DNA of 8,405 bases from positions 1 through 8,405 of the forward strand of contig CAIPVD010000141.1 of assembly GCA_903868375.1 (NCBI GenBank), given 5' to 3'. The notes under the pieces are model-generated. The model was not told where the DNA came from. It searched no databases and saw only the letters and a list, made by a program, of their open reading frames with translations. The position numbers and the translations under genes were made by a program. This stretch comes from an uncultured delta proteobacterium (GTDB lineage: Bacteria; UBA10199; GCA-002796325; 1-14-0-20-49-13). Positions 1 to 6,248 of the stretch are shown piece after piece. Position 1 is the stretch's first letter; every line of letters begins with the position of its first letter.

Positions 1-593
1 AAAAGGGAAAGACGCTTCTAACGCTCGACAAATTCTCGGCGATTAAAACGGTAGATGCCATAGGCCGCGCTGATATCGTACTTTTAATGATAGATGCAAA
101 CGAAGGTTTTACACATCAAGATAGCGCCTTGCTCGATCACGCTTATAGCGGAGGCAAGGGCGTTGCGGTGATCTTCAATAAATGGGACGATCTTAAAACT
201 CCGGCGGAAGAGTTGATCAATTTCTATAGGGAAAAACTGGTTCCGTTGCACAATATCCCGTTCTTGTACATATCGGCAAAGACCGGCCTTAACGTTGAGC
301 TAATATTTTCGCAAATAAGAAAACTTGAAACCGGCATTAATTACCGGATAACGACGGGCGACCTGAACCGTTACATCGAAGCCGTGGCGGCGCAGCATAA
401 TCTGCCCGGCTACAAAGGGCACAACATAAAGCTTAAATATTCGACGCAGGTCGCGATAAAGCCGCCGACGTTCGTAATATTTAGCAACTATCCGCTGGCG
501 GTGCCGGTAAGTTATAAAAGATACCTGGTGAACAGGTTGCAGGAAGTGATAGGTAACGGAGTGCCGATCAGGATAAAGTATAAAAAGAAATAA
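1..593 (+). CDS. der: Ribosome biogenesis GTPase Der (EngA), C-terminal part, 5' truncated by window edge
   Basis: Der is a tandem-GTPase protein that binds the large ribosomal subunit during its assembly. The reading frame is open from base 3, with no start in the window; about 196 residues are visible against a usual 440-500. The window opens just after where the DTAG (G3) motif of the second GTPase domain should be. Next come the typical stretch AIGRADIVLLMIDANEGFT, the G4 motif NKWD (bases about 178-189) and the G5-like SAKTG (about 276-290). The remaining roughly 100 residues match the KH-like RNA-binding domain that ends Der proteins, with the characteristic basic tail PIRIKYKKK. The first GTPase domain and the P-loop of the second lie upstream. 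The YihY-family gene starts 3 bases after the stop, so the two are probably co-transcribed. An internal ATG at base 87 is not the real start. Identification is firm from motif order and the tail. Confidence 0.95.
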   Translation, partial: KGKTLLTLDKFSAIKTVDAIGRADIVLLMIDANEGFTHQDSALLDHAYSGGKGVAVIFNKWDDLKTPAEELINFYREKLVPLHNIPFLYISAKTGLNVELIFSQIRKLETGINYRITTGDLNRYIEAVAAQHNLPGYKGHNIKLKYSTQVAIKPPTFVIFSNYPLAVPVSYKRYLVNRLQEVIGNGVPIRIKYKKK

Positions 594-596
594 TCT

Positions 597-1421
597 ATGG
601 GCATTTTTCGCGATCTTGCAAAGTCTTATAGCGAACACGACTGCTACAGCCTGGCAGCGAACATCTCTTTCTTCGCCATCTTGTCGCTTATCCCGCTGCT
701 CATGATAACAATGTCGGTAACCGGCTTCGTGCTCGGTTCTTCGCACGAGCTATTTGAAGGGATACTCTCTGCCGTTACCGATATTCTGCCAAGAGGGCAA
801 GAACAGCTTACCGAGAATTTGAATCACATTGTTTCCGGCCGTTCGCAGATAGGCGGCGCTGGCATCATCTTTTTGCTCTTCATCGCGTCGCTTCTTTTCT
901 CGAGCATCGAACATGCCCTGGACCGGATATTCCAGAGCGTTAAAAGGCGCAATTTCTTCCATTCAAAGCTTATCTCTATTTTGCTGGTCTTCGGTTTCAC
1001 GTTCGTTTTCTTTCTGCCGACGGTCGTAGGCTTCTTCCAATCGGCGCTCGCGCAATTCGATATAAACGTGCCGCTTGGCGATATCATCACCAGCAAGGCC
1101 TTCTTTGTCGTGATGATGGTGGCATCTTTCGTTACCGCGATAAAGATCATCCCAAATAATTACGTGCATGCCAAATTCGCGCTTGTAGGTGGTGTTGTTT
1201 TTGCGGTCGGTGTTTCTGTCGCCCGTTTCGTTTTCAGGTGGTACATTGCGCATTCGTTCGAACGCTATAATCTTATCTACGGCTCCTTGGCCGTTCTGGT
1301 CGTTTCTGTCCTTTGGATCTACTATGTCGCCAACATTCTTTTGATCGCATCTGAACTTGTTGCAGTGCTGCAAAGGAGGTATGGCCCATGCTTGAACGGG
1401 ACCAGTGGAAATCAAGAGTAG
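597..1421 (+). CDS. YihY/BrkB-family inner membrane protein
   Basis: A 274-residue protein of the YihY/virulence factor BrkB family. Members are polytopic inner membrane proteins; the family was once annotated as ribonuclease BN, which is now regarded as wrong, and the molecular function is unsettled. The N-terminal signature LAANISFFAILSLIPLL (about residues 19-35) is the family hallmark. Six hydrophobic segments can be picked out by eye at about residues 21-47, 87-104, 124-150, 166-186, 193-215 and 226-258. The last contains the conserved pattern YNLIYGSLAVLVVSVLWIY. Length is normal for the family. The ATG at 597 lies 3 bases after the der stop, with only a weak purine-rich stretch (AAAGAA) upstream, suggesting translational coupling to der. 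Its final 34 bases overlap the start of the sodium symporter gene, whose ribosome binding site is inside this coding sequence. The family call is strong; the physiological role is unknown. Confidence 0.92.
   Translation: MGIFRDLAKSYSEHDCYSLAANISFFAILSLIPLLMITMSVTGFVLGSSHELFEGILSAVTDILPRGQEQLTENLNHIVSGRSQIGGAGIIFLLFIASLLFSSIEHALDRIFQSVKRRNFFHSKLISILLVFGFTFVFFLPTVVGFFQSALAQFDINVPLGDIITSKAFFVVMMVASFVTAIKIIPNNYVHAKFALVGGVVFAVGVSVARFVFRWYIAHSFERYNLIYGSLAVLVVSVLWIYYVANILLIASELVAVLQRRYGPCLNGTSGNQE
1372..1380 (+). promoter_or_regulatory. Strong ribosome binding site inside the YihY gene that sets the symporter start
   Basis: AAAGGAGGT is close to a full anti-Shine-Dalgarno match and sits 7 bases before the ATG at 1388. 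A nearer ATG at 1381 reads into a stop after four codons, so 1388 is the start. The site lies within the end of the YihY coding sequence, so the downstream gene can be translated efficiently even though the two genes overlap. Confidence 0.85.
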
Positions 1422-2875
1422 GGTTCCTCCTTGCGGTGATAGGCTCGGCTATTGGGCTCGGCAATATCTGGCGATTTCCCTATCTTGCCTACCGAAACGG
1501 CGGCGGCGCCTTTCTAATTCCATATATTATTGCGCTATTTTCTGTCGGCATACCTTTGATGATAATGGAACAAGGTATTGGCCACGCACTTCGCGGCAGC
1601 GCACCGCTTGCATTTGCTCGCATTCGCAGGCGATGGGAACTTTTGGGCTGGTGGATAGTAACGTTCGTTACCTTCGGCATACTCCTTTATTATACCGTCG
1701 TCCTCGGCTGGTGTGCGAACTATCTTGCTTATTCGTTCACGCTAAAGTGGGGTGCGAATACACAGAACTTTTTTGAACATACTTTTCTTGGACTTTCGAA
1801 GGGGCCGTTTTATATCGAAGGATTTCATCTTGTGGTGCTGGTAGGCGTTGCGGCGATATGGTTCATCAACTGGTTCATTATCTACCGAGGCATCTCCAAG
1901 GGAATTGAGTTGGCGAACAAGGTGATGATGCCGCTCTTATTCTTAATAACCGTGGCGCTTGCCGCGTGGAGCGCTTCTCTTCCTGGAGCCATGGTGGGTA
2001 TTAGAGCATATTTTCATCCGAACTTTGAGGTGTTGAAAACTCCTTCCGTTTGGATAGACGCATTTGGCCAGGTTTTCTTCACGCTCTCTTTGGGAATGGG
2101 TATCATGATAGCATATGCGAGTTATTTACCAGCTAGGACGGAGATAAAACGGAACTCTCTTATCATATGCCTTGCAAATTGCGCGTTTGGCATACTGGCG
2201 GGATTCGGTGTCTTTGCAACGCTTGGTTTCATGTCGGTGAAGGCGGGGCTTCCCTTCGATAAGGTGGCGAGCGGAGGCCCGGGCCTTGCGTTCGTTACGT
2301 ATCCGCAGATAATAAATCAGCTTCCGTTCGGTAGGACAGCCTTTGCGGTGCTTTTCTTTATGTCGCTTATCTTTGCCGGAATTACATCTTCGATATCGAT
2401 ACTCGAGGCGTTCATTTCCGGGTTAATAGACAAGTTCGGCTCGTCAAGAAAGAAGGCGACGACGGTTACCTGCGTGATCGGATTTGCATTGAGCTTAATA
2501 TTCGCAACGCACGCAGGACTTTATTGGGTCGATATCGTCGATCATTTTCTAAACCGTTACGCGCTTCTCGTTGGCGGACTACTTGAAACGGTGCTGATCG
2601 CCTGGATCTACCGTTCGAGCAGGCTAAGAGGGCATATTAACGCAGTTGGCGATCACAAACTTGGGATTTGGTGGCAATATTTGGTTATTATCTGGGTGCC
2701 GCTGGTGCTTATCTCACTTCTTACCGCTTCAATTTACGGCAGCGTGCGGTCGCCTTTCGGCGGATACGAATGGAACGTACTTGCGTATATCGGCTTCGGA
2801 TGGATACTCGCAACGCTCATCATAGCCTACGTCTTCACCCGCCTAAACTGGAAGCGCGTTGTGGATGATAAATAG
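1388..2875 (+). CDS. Neurotransmitter:sodium symporter (NSS/SNF) family transporter
   Basis: A 495-residue LeuT-fold secondary transporter; bacterial members take up amino acids or similar small amines using the sodium gradient across the inner membrane. TM1 carries the family signature GSAIGLGNIWRFPYLAYRNGGGAFLIPY (split here: residues 19-33 and 34-46), which forms sodium and substrate contacts in LeuT. TM6 appears at 221-247 with GQVFFTLSLGMGIMIAYASY. TM8 has the sodium-site pattern AGITSSISILE at 330-340, preceded by GPGLAFVTYP. Hydrophobic segments number about 12, and the length fits prokaryotic NSS proteins. In TM7 (about 257-280) my hand alignment puts Gly268 where LeuT has Glu290 and chloride-dependent transporters have Ser. 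The gene overlaps the YihY gene by 34 bases and is probably in the same operon as der. Substrate cannot be read from the sequence. Family membership is very secure. Confidence 0.95.
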   Translation: MLERDQWKSRVGFLLAVIGSAIGLGNIWRFPYLAYRNGGGAFLIPYIIALFSVGIPLMIMEQGIGHALRGSAPLAFARIRRRWELLGWWIVTFVTFGILLYYTVVLGWCANYLAYSFTLKWGANTQNFFEHTFLGLSKGPFYIEGFHLVVLVGVAAIWFINWFIIYRGISKGIELANKVMMPLLFLITVALAAWSASLPGAMVGIRAYFHPNFEVLKTPSVWIDAFGQVFFTLSLGMGIMIAYASYLPARTEIKRNSLIICLANCAFGILAGFGVFATLGFMSVKAGLPFDKVASGGPGLAFVTYPQIINQLPFGRTAFAVLFFMSLIFAGITSSISILEAFISGLIDKFGSSRKKATTVTCVIGFALSLIFATHAGLYWVDIVDHFLNRYALLVGGLLETVLIAWIYRSSRLRGHINAVGDHKLGIWWQYLVIIWVPLVLISLLTASIYGSVRSPFGGYEWNVLAYIGFGWILATLIIAYVFTRLNWKRVVDDK

Positions 2876-2889
2876 TAAATCCGAAATCC

Positions 2890-2919
2890 TTGACAAGCCT
2901 ATGCTGCATGAGCTAGAGA
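2890..2919 (+). promoter_or_regulatory. Possible promoter for efp
   Basis: A perfect TTGACA at 2890-2895 is followed after 18 bases by TAGAGA at 2914-2919, a modest -10 match. Transcription from it would begin at or very near the efp ATG (2927), implying a leaderless or nearly leaderless mRNA. Alternatively the purine run AGAGAG at 2915-2920 is a weak ribosome binding site for an mRNA made by read-through from the symporter operon. The -35 is convincing and the -10 is not. Confidence 0.3.
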
Positions 2920-2926
2920 GCCGCAC

Positions 2927-3487
2927 ATGCCGATAGCAGCCACACAAGTAAAACTGGGTATGGTCATCGTTCACAACGGCCAGTTGTATAAGGTCGTTGC
3001 AAGAACTCACGTTGCCCCCGGCAACTGGCGAGCGATGGTCCAAACCAAACTCAAAAGCCTTAAGACCGGTTCCATCATCGAATACCGTTTCGCCGCCGAC
3101 GATAAGGTCGATCGCGCCGAAATGGAACAGCACGAAATGGAATATCTCTACGCCGACGGCGATATCTATCACTTCATGAACACCGAAAACTATGAACAGA
3201 TAGGCATCAACTCCGAGGTTATAGGCGATGCGGTAAAATATCTGCTTCCAAACAGCAAGGTCATGATCGATATGCACGAGGGTAAGCCGGTTACGGTGGA
3301 ACTTCCGCAGTCTTTGGTTTTTAAAGTGGTCGAAGCGGATCCCTCTGTCAAGCGCGCTACGGCATCGGCGCAGTTCAAGAACGCAACGCTCGAGAACGGA
3401 ATGACCGTTCGCGTCCCAGGCTTCATCGAAGCCGGCGATTCCGTTAAAGTAGATACCGAGACCGGCGAGTATCTAGAGCGAGCTTAA
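2927..3487 (+). CDS. efp: Translation elongation factor P, non-canonical loop
   Basis: EF-P binds the ribosome between the P and E sites and relieves stalling at consecutive prolines. The 186-residue length is standard, and the three beta-barrel domains can be followed. The N-terminal KOW-like domain has GQLYKVV and TKLKSLKTGSIIEYRF; the middle OB domain has MEYLYADGDIYHFMNTENYEQ; the C-terminal domain ends MTVRVPGFIEAGDSVKVDTETGEYLERA (read as two blocks, about 159-170 and 171-186). The domain I loop tip reads HVAPGNWRAM. Asn33 stands where E. coli has the lysylated Lys34 and EarP-type proteins have the rhamnosylated Arg. In domain III the common GDTA motif is replaced by RATA (143-146). Both traits occur, as I recall, in EF-Ps of PVC-like and other lineages, so this is a subtype rather than a decayed gene. 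It starts 51 bases after the symporter stop. No modification enzyme gene is visible nearby. Confidence 0.95.
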   Translation: MPIAATQVKLGMVIVHNGQLYKVVARTHVAPGNWRAMVQTKLKSLKTGSIIEYRFAADDKVDRAEMEQHEMEYLYADGDIYHFMNTENYEQIGINSEVIGDAVKYLLPNSKVMIDMHEGKPVTVELPQSLVFKVVEADPSVKRATASAQFKNATLENGMTVRVPGFIEAGDSVKVDTETGEYLERA

Positions 3488-3488
3488 G

Positions 3489-3625
3489 AATCAAATCCCA
3501 AGTATCAAGTCCCAAATAACAAATAAATTACAATTACCCAAATTCCAATAACCAAAATGTTTCGGTAATTTGGTCATTCGGATTTGGATATTATTTGGGA
3601 TTTGGTGCTTGTGATTTGTGATTTC
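3489..3625. repeat. Long imperfect palindromic, AT-rich intergenic repeat
   Basis: The whole space between efp and hutU is a large imperfect inverted repeat. The left arm (about 3489-3559) contains CAAGTCCCAAATAA and CCCAAATTCCAATAACCAAA. The right arm (about 3566-3625) read in reverse complement gives CACCAAATCCCAAATAAT and TCCAAATCCGAATGACCAAA. The left arm has about 14 extra bases (CAAATAAATTACAA), and the centre is near GTTTCGG. The monotonous AATCCCAAAT/AATAACAAAT wording is that of interspersed palindromic repeats I recall from several candidate-phylum and deltaproteobacterial genomes, whose minus-strand translation (here FGYWNLGNCNLFVIWDLI) is often misannotated as a protein. Transcribed, it would fold into a long hairpin that could end or stabilise the efp mRNA. 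Whether it is mobile cannot be judged from one copy. Confidence 0.8.
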
Positions 3626-3644
3626 TAGAGCTAAATTCCTCCTC

Positions 3645-5300
3645 ATGCAAAAAGATATTCGTGCCCCTCGCGGGAATAAATTAACTTGCAAAGGTTGGGT
3701 TCAGGAAGCGGCGATGCGGATGCTGATGAATAATTTAGATCCCGACGTTGCCGAACGCCCGCAAGATCTGGTCGTTTATGGCGGAAGCGGAAAGGCGGCA
3801 CGCAATTGGGAATGTTATCACCAGATAATCGCAACGCTTCAAAAACTTAAAAATGACGAAACGCTGCTAGTTCAATCGGGAAAGCCCGTCGGCGTTTTAG
3901 ATACTCACGAAGATGCGCCGCGCGTTTTGATAGCCAATTCAAATCTGGTCGGAAAATGGGCGACATGGGAACACTTTCGCGAGCTAGAACAAAAAGGTTT
4001 AATGATGTACGGCCAGATGACCGCAGGTAGCTGGATATATATAGGAACGCAGGGTATACTTCAGGGAACGTATGAAACGTTCGTCGAGGCCGGACGAAAA
4101 CATTACGGAACTCCGGACCTTGCCGGCAGATTAATTCTTTCCGCAGGCCTCGGTGGAATGGGCGGCGCACAGCCGCTCGCCGCAACTATGGCGGGTGCTG
4201 TTTTTCTGGGGATAGAAGTGGATCCGAACCGCGCGCAAAAGCGCCTGATGCAAAAGTATCTGGATGTAGTGGCAACCGATCTCGATTCGGCGCTAAAAAT
4301 GGTCGACGAAGCCAAGAAAAATAAAAAGGCGATATCCATTGGCCTCATTGCGAACGCCGCAGATATCTATCCGCTTCTTTATAAACGTGGTGTGCGTCCA
4401 GATCTTGTTACCGATCAAACTTCGGCGCACGATCTCTTGAATGGTTATGTCCCAAACAAGATGAGCTACGAAGATGCGATAAAACTTCGCCGTGACAATC
4501 CAGAAAAATATCAGCAGGAATCGCTCCGCGCAATTTCGGAACATGTCGGCGCCATGCTTAAGTTCCATTACGATGGCGTGCCGGTCTTCGATTATGGCAA
4601 CAACATCCGCGCACAGGCAGAAAAATATGGCGTTAAAGATGCGTTCGCGTTCCCAGGTTTTGTTCCGGCATACATCCGCCCGCTATTTTGCGAAGGAAAG
4701 GGCCCGTTTAGGTGGGTGGCGCTATCAGGTGACCCGAAAGATATTCTGGAAACCGATAAAGTTATCTTAGATCTTTTCCCAAAGAACGAAGGATTAAAAC
4801 GTTGGATAAAGATGGCGGAAGATAGAGTGGCGTATCAAGGCCTGCCGGCGCGTATCTGCTGGCTTGGATATGGCGAACGCGAAAAAGCTGGCCTTGCGTT
4901 CAACGAGCTCGTTCGCAAAGGAAAAGTCGGCGCACCAATAGTAATAGGCCGCGATCATTTGGATTGCGGAAGCGTAGCATCCCCAAACCGCGAGACCGAA
5001 AGCATGAAGGACGGCACCGATGCGGTTGCAGATTGGCCTCTTCTAAATGCGCTCGTGAATGCAGTGAATGGTGCTTCTTGGGTCAGCATCCATCATGGCG
5101 GTGGAGTTGGTATAGGATATTCGCAACACGCAGGGCAGGTGATAGTCGCCGATGGAACGCCAGCAGCTGACAAACGCTTAGCGCGCGTGTTGCGCAGCGA
5201 TCCCGCGATGGGAGTTTTGCGTCATGCCGATGCCGGTTATGCCGAGGCGATAAACGTTGCAAATGAACGCGGCGTTAAAATCCCCGGGATAAATTATTGA
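3645..5300 (+). CDS. hutU: Urocanate hydratase (urocanase)
   Basis: HutU is a cytosolic NAD-containing enzyme that converts urocanate to 4-imidazolone-5-propionate, step two of histidine degradation. From the ATG at 3645 it is 551 residues, close to the usual 555-560. It opens with the family N-terminus IRAPRGNKLTCKGWVQEAAMRMLMNNL (residues 4-14 and 15-30) and PQDLVVYGGSGKAARNW. The tight-NAD region GLGGMGGAQPLAATMAG begins at residue 168. ARICWLGYGER follows, whose Cys405 probably corresponds to the catalytic Cys410 of Pseudomonas putida. Then come GRDHLDCGSVASPNRETE and HHGGGVGIGYSQHAGQV. An in-frame GTG at 3618 would add nine residues but lies inside the adjacent palindromic repeat, so I prefer 3645; neither start has a good ribosome binding site. 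The stop overlaps by 7 bases the end of the convergent gene at 5294. hutI follows after that gene; hutH is not in view. Confidence 0.95.
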   Translation: MQKDIRAPRGNKLTCKGWVQEAAMRMLMNNLDPDVAERPQDLVVYGGSGKAARNWECYHQIIATLQKLKNDETLLVQSGKPVGVLDTHEDAPRVLIANSNLVGKWATWEHFRELEQKGLMMYGQMTAGSWIYIGTQGILQGTYETFVEAGRKHYGTPDLAGRLILSAGLGGMGGAQPLAATMAGAVFLGIEVDPNRAQKRLMQKYLDVVATDLDSALKMVDEAKKNKKAISIGLIANAADIYPLLYKRGVRPDLVTDQTSAHDLLNGYVPNKMSYEDAIKLRRDNPEKYQQESLRAISEHVGAMLKFHYDGVPVFDYGNNIRAQAEKYGVKDAFAFPGFVPAYIRPLFCEGKGPFRWVALSGDPKDILETDKVILDLFPKNEGLKRWIKMAEDRVAYQGLPARICWLGYGEREKAGLAFNELVRKGKVGAPIVIGRDHLDCGSVASPNRETESMKDGTDAVADWPLLNALVNAVNGASWVSIHHGGGVGIGYSQHAGQVIVADGTPAADKRLARVLRSDPAMGVLRHADAGYAEAINVANERGVKIPGINY

Positions 5301-6187
5301 TCGATCTTAAACGGCCCGCGGCCGAGCTTTAGGTCTATTGTGTTCTCGATACGTGCGCGATTGTAGCGTTGGAGCATACATAAGTATGCTGGGCTAATAT
5401 TTATTGGTACGAGGGCTAAGGTAAACGGTAAAGTGGATGGCTCACATGCAAATAATAATAAAACGCCAGCTAAAGATAACCCTGCGCAACAAATTAACTC
5501 CATTGCATGACTTTTTTCATTACGCTTAGTTTGTGTGGCGAAATCCATTAAAGAGGTGATGTCTCGCTCTTCATCTAGATGATAAAATTCTTCTCTAACG
5601 ATTGCCATTAATAACGATTTGTAATATTGTACGCCTAGTCGTTCATATATGCGGCCACTTTGTTCGAACTCTCTTATTCTAAAATAACCTCTTGTAAAAA
5701 ATCCCATATTATCAAATTCTGTCCGTATCTTTTCCTCCGTCGGATCTGCAATACCTCCAATAATAGGCCTGCCGACCATGCTTGCTGCACAATATTCTGC
5801 CAAGCTCTTCGGCCCGCCAAGTGGCAGCTTCCTTGCGTATCTTAAAAGATTCGGCATGGTAATGCCAGATGCGCGTACGCTCCGTTCAAACTCCGCAACT
5901 TCCTTTGGCGAAACGCGGCCATCGGTTCGTTCAAGTTCCGGTAATGCAATAGCACTTGACCCAATATTTACTGTATCTGCCGCAAGTAGGGCCGACTGCG
6001 TACGCAATACATCCGGCTTGTCGGTGACAAAGTAAGAACCGGCGTTTGCGGTTTGATAAACGGTTCCTGGAACTTGTGCAGGAACTTCGGGGCTAACAGC
6101 TATCGTCGAAACGAAATTTCCGACCGTGAACGACGGATTCATTGCTAGTGCGCTAGTCACACCTATATTTTGGACAAAAGGAGCCAT
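5294..6187 (-). CDS. Hypothetical protein with two C-terminal membrane segments, AT-rich
   Basis: A 297-residue protein I do not recognise. Residues 1-80 are rich in Ala, Val, Ser and Thr with few charges and no clear signal peptide. Residues 85-225 are charged and probably helical, including GRVSPKEVAEFERSVRASG (90-108), a Gly/Pro stretch LPLGGPKSLAEYC, and an acidic patch REEFYHLDEERD (198-209). Two hydrophobic segments at about 228-247 and 253-271, separated by a short CEPSTLP turn, suggest a hairpin in a membrane. The tail is basic then polar, ending GRGPFKIDQ. It lies between hutU and hutI on the opposite strand and overlaps the hutU stop by 7 bases. It is visibly more AT-rich than its neighbours: bases 5401-5460 hold 23 G/C and 5581-5640 hold 19, against 44 in 4141-4200 of hutU. 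That hints at separate acquisition. A long uninterrupted frame supports it as a real gene; no role in histidine breakdown can be claimed. Confidence 0.7.
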   Translation of the reverse strand: MAPFVQNIGVTSALAMNPSFTVGNFVSTIAVSPEVPAQVPGTVYQTANAGSYFVTDKPDVLRTQSALLAADTVNIGSSAIALPELERTDGRVSPKEVAEFERSVRASGITMPNLLRYARKLPLGGPKSLAEYCAASMVGRPIIGGIADPTEEKIRTEFDNMGFFTRGYFRIREFEQSGRIYERLGVQYYKSLLMAIVREEFYHLDEERDITSLMDFATQTKRNEKSHAMELICCAGLSLAGVLLLFACEPSTLPFTLALVPINISPAYLCMLQRYNRARIENTIDLKLGRGPFKIDQ

Positions 6188-6248
6188 GTGAACCTGTTAT
6201 CGGCACCTCTTCAAAAAAGTTGCTAAAATAATATTAGCGTATTATTAC
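6188..6248. promoter_or_regulatory. Divergent intergenic region between the hypothetical gene and hutI
   Basis: These 61 bases must hold the start signals for both divergent genes. The part next to hutI is AT-rich, with TAATAT at 6229-6234 as a -10-like box and TTGCTA at 6220-6225 as a -35-like box, though no pair has ideal spacing. A short inverted repeat, GCTAA (6222-6226) and TTAGC (6234-6238) separated by 7 bases, could be an operator shared by both genes. No good ribosome binding site precedes hutI. Evidence is position and base composition only. Confidence 0.35.

Noticed and set aside
300..1464. Several minus-strand open frames opposite der, the YihY gene and the symporter start
   Set aside because: They are low-complexity, Arg- or charge-rich translations lying antisense to well-identified genes, with no start signals or family motifs.
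3491..3691. Minus-strand open frame of 66 codons next to efp
   Set aside because: It is the translation of the palindromic repeat (NHKHQIPNN...FVIWDLILGI wording) and overlaps the start of hutU; a repeat artefact, not a gene.
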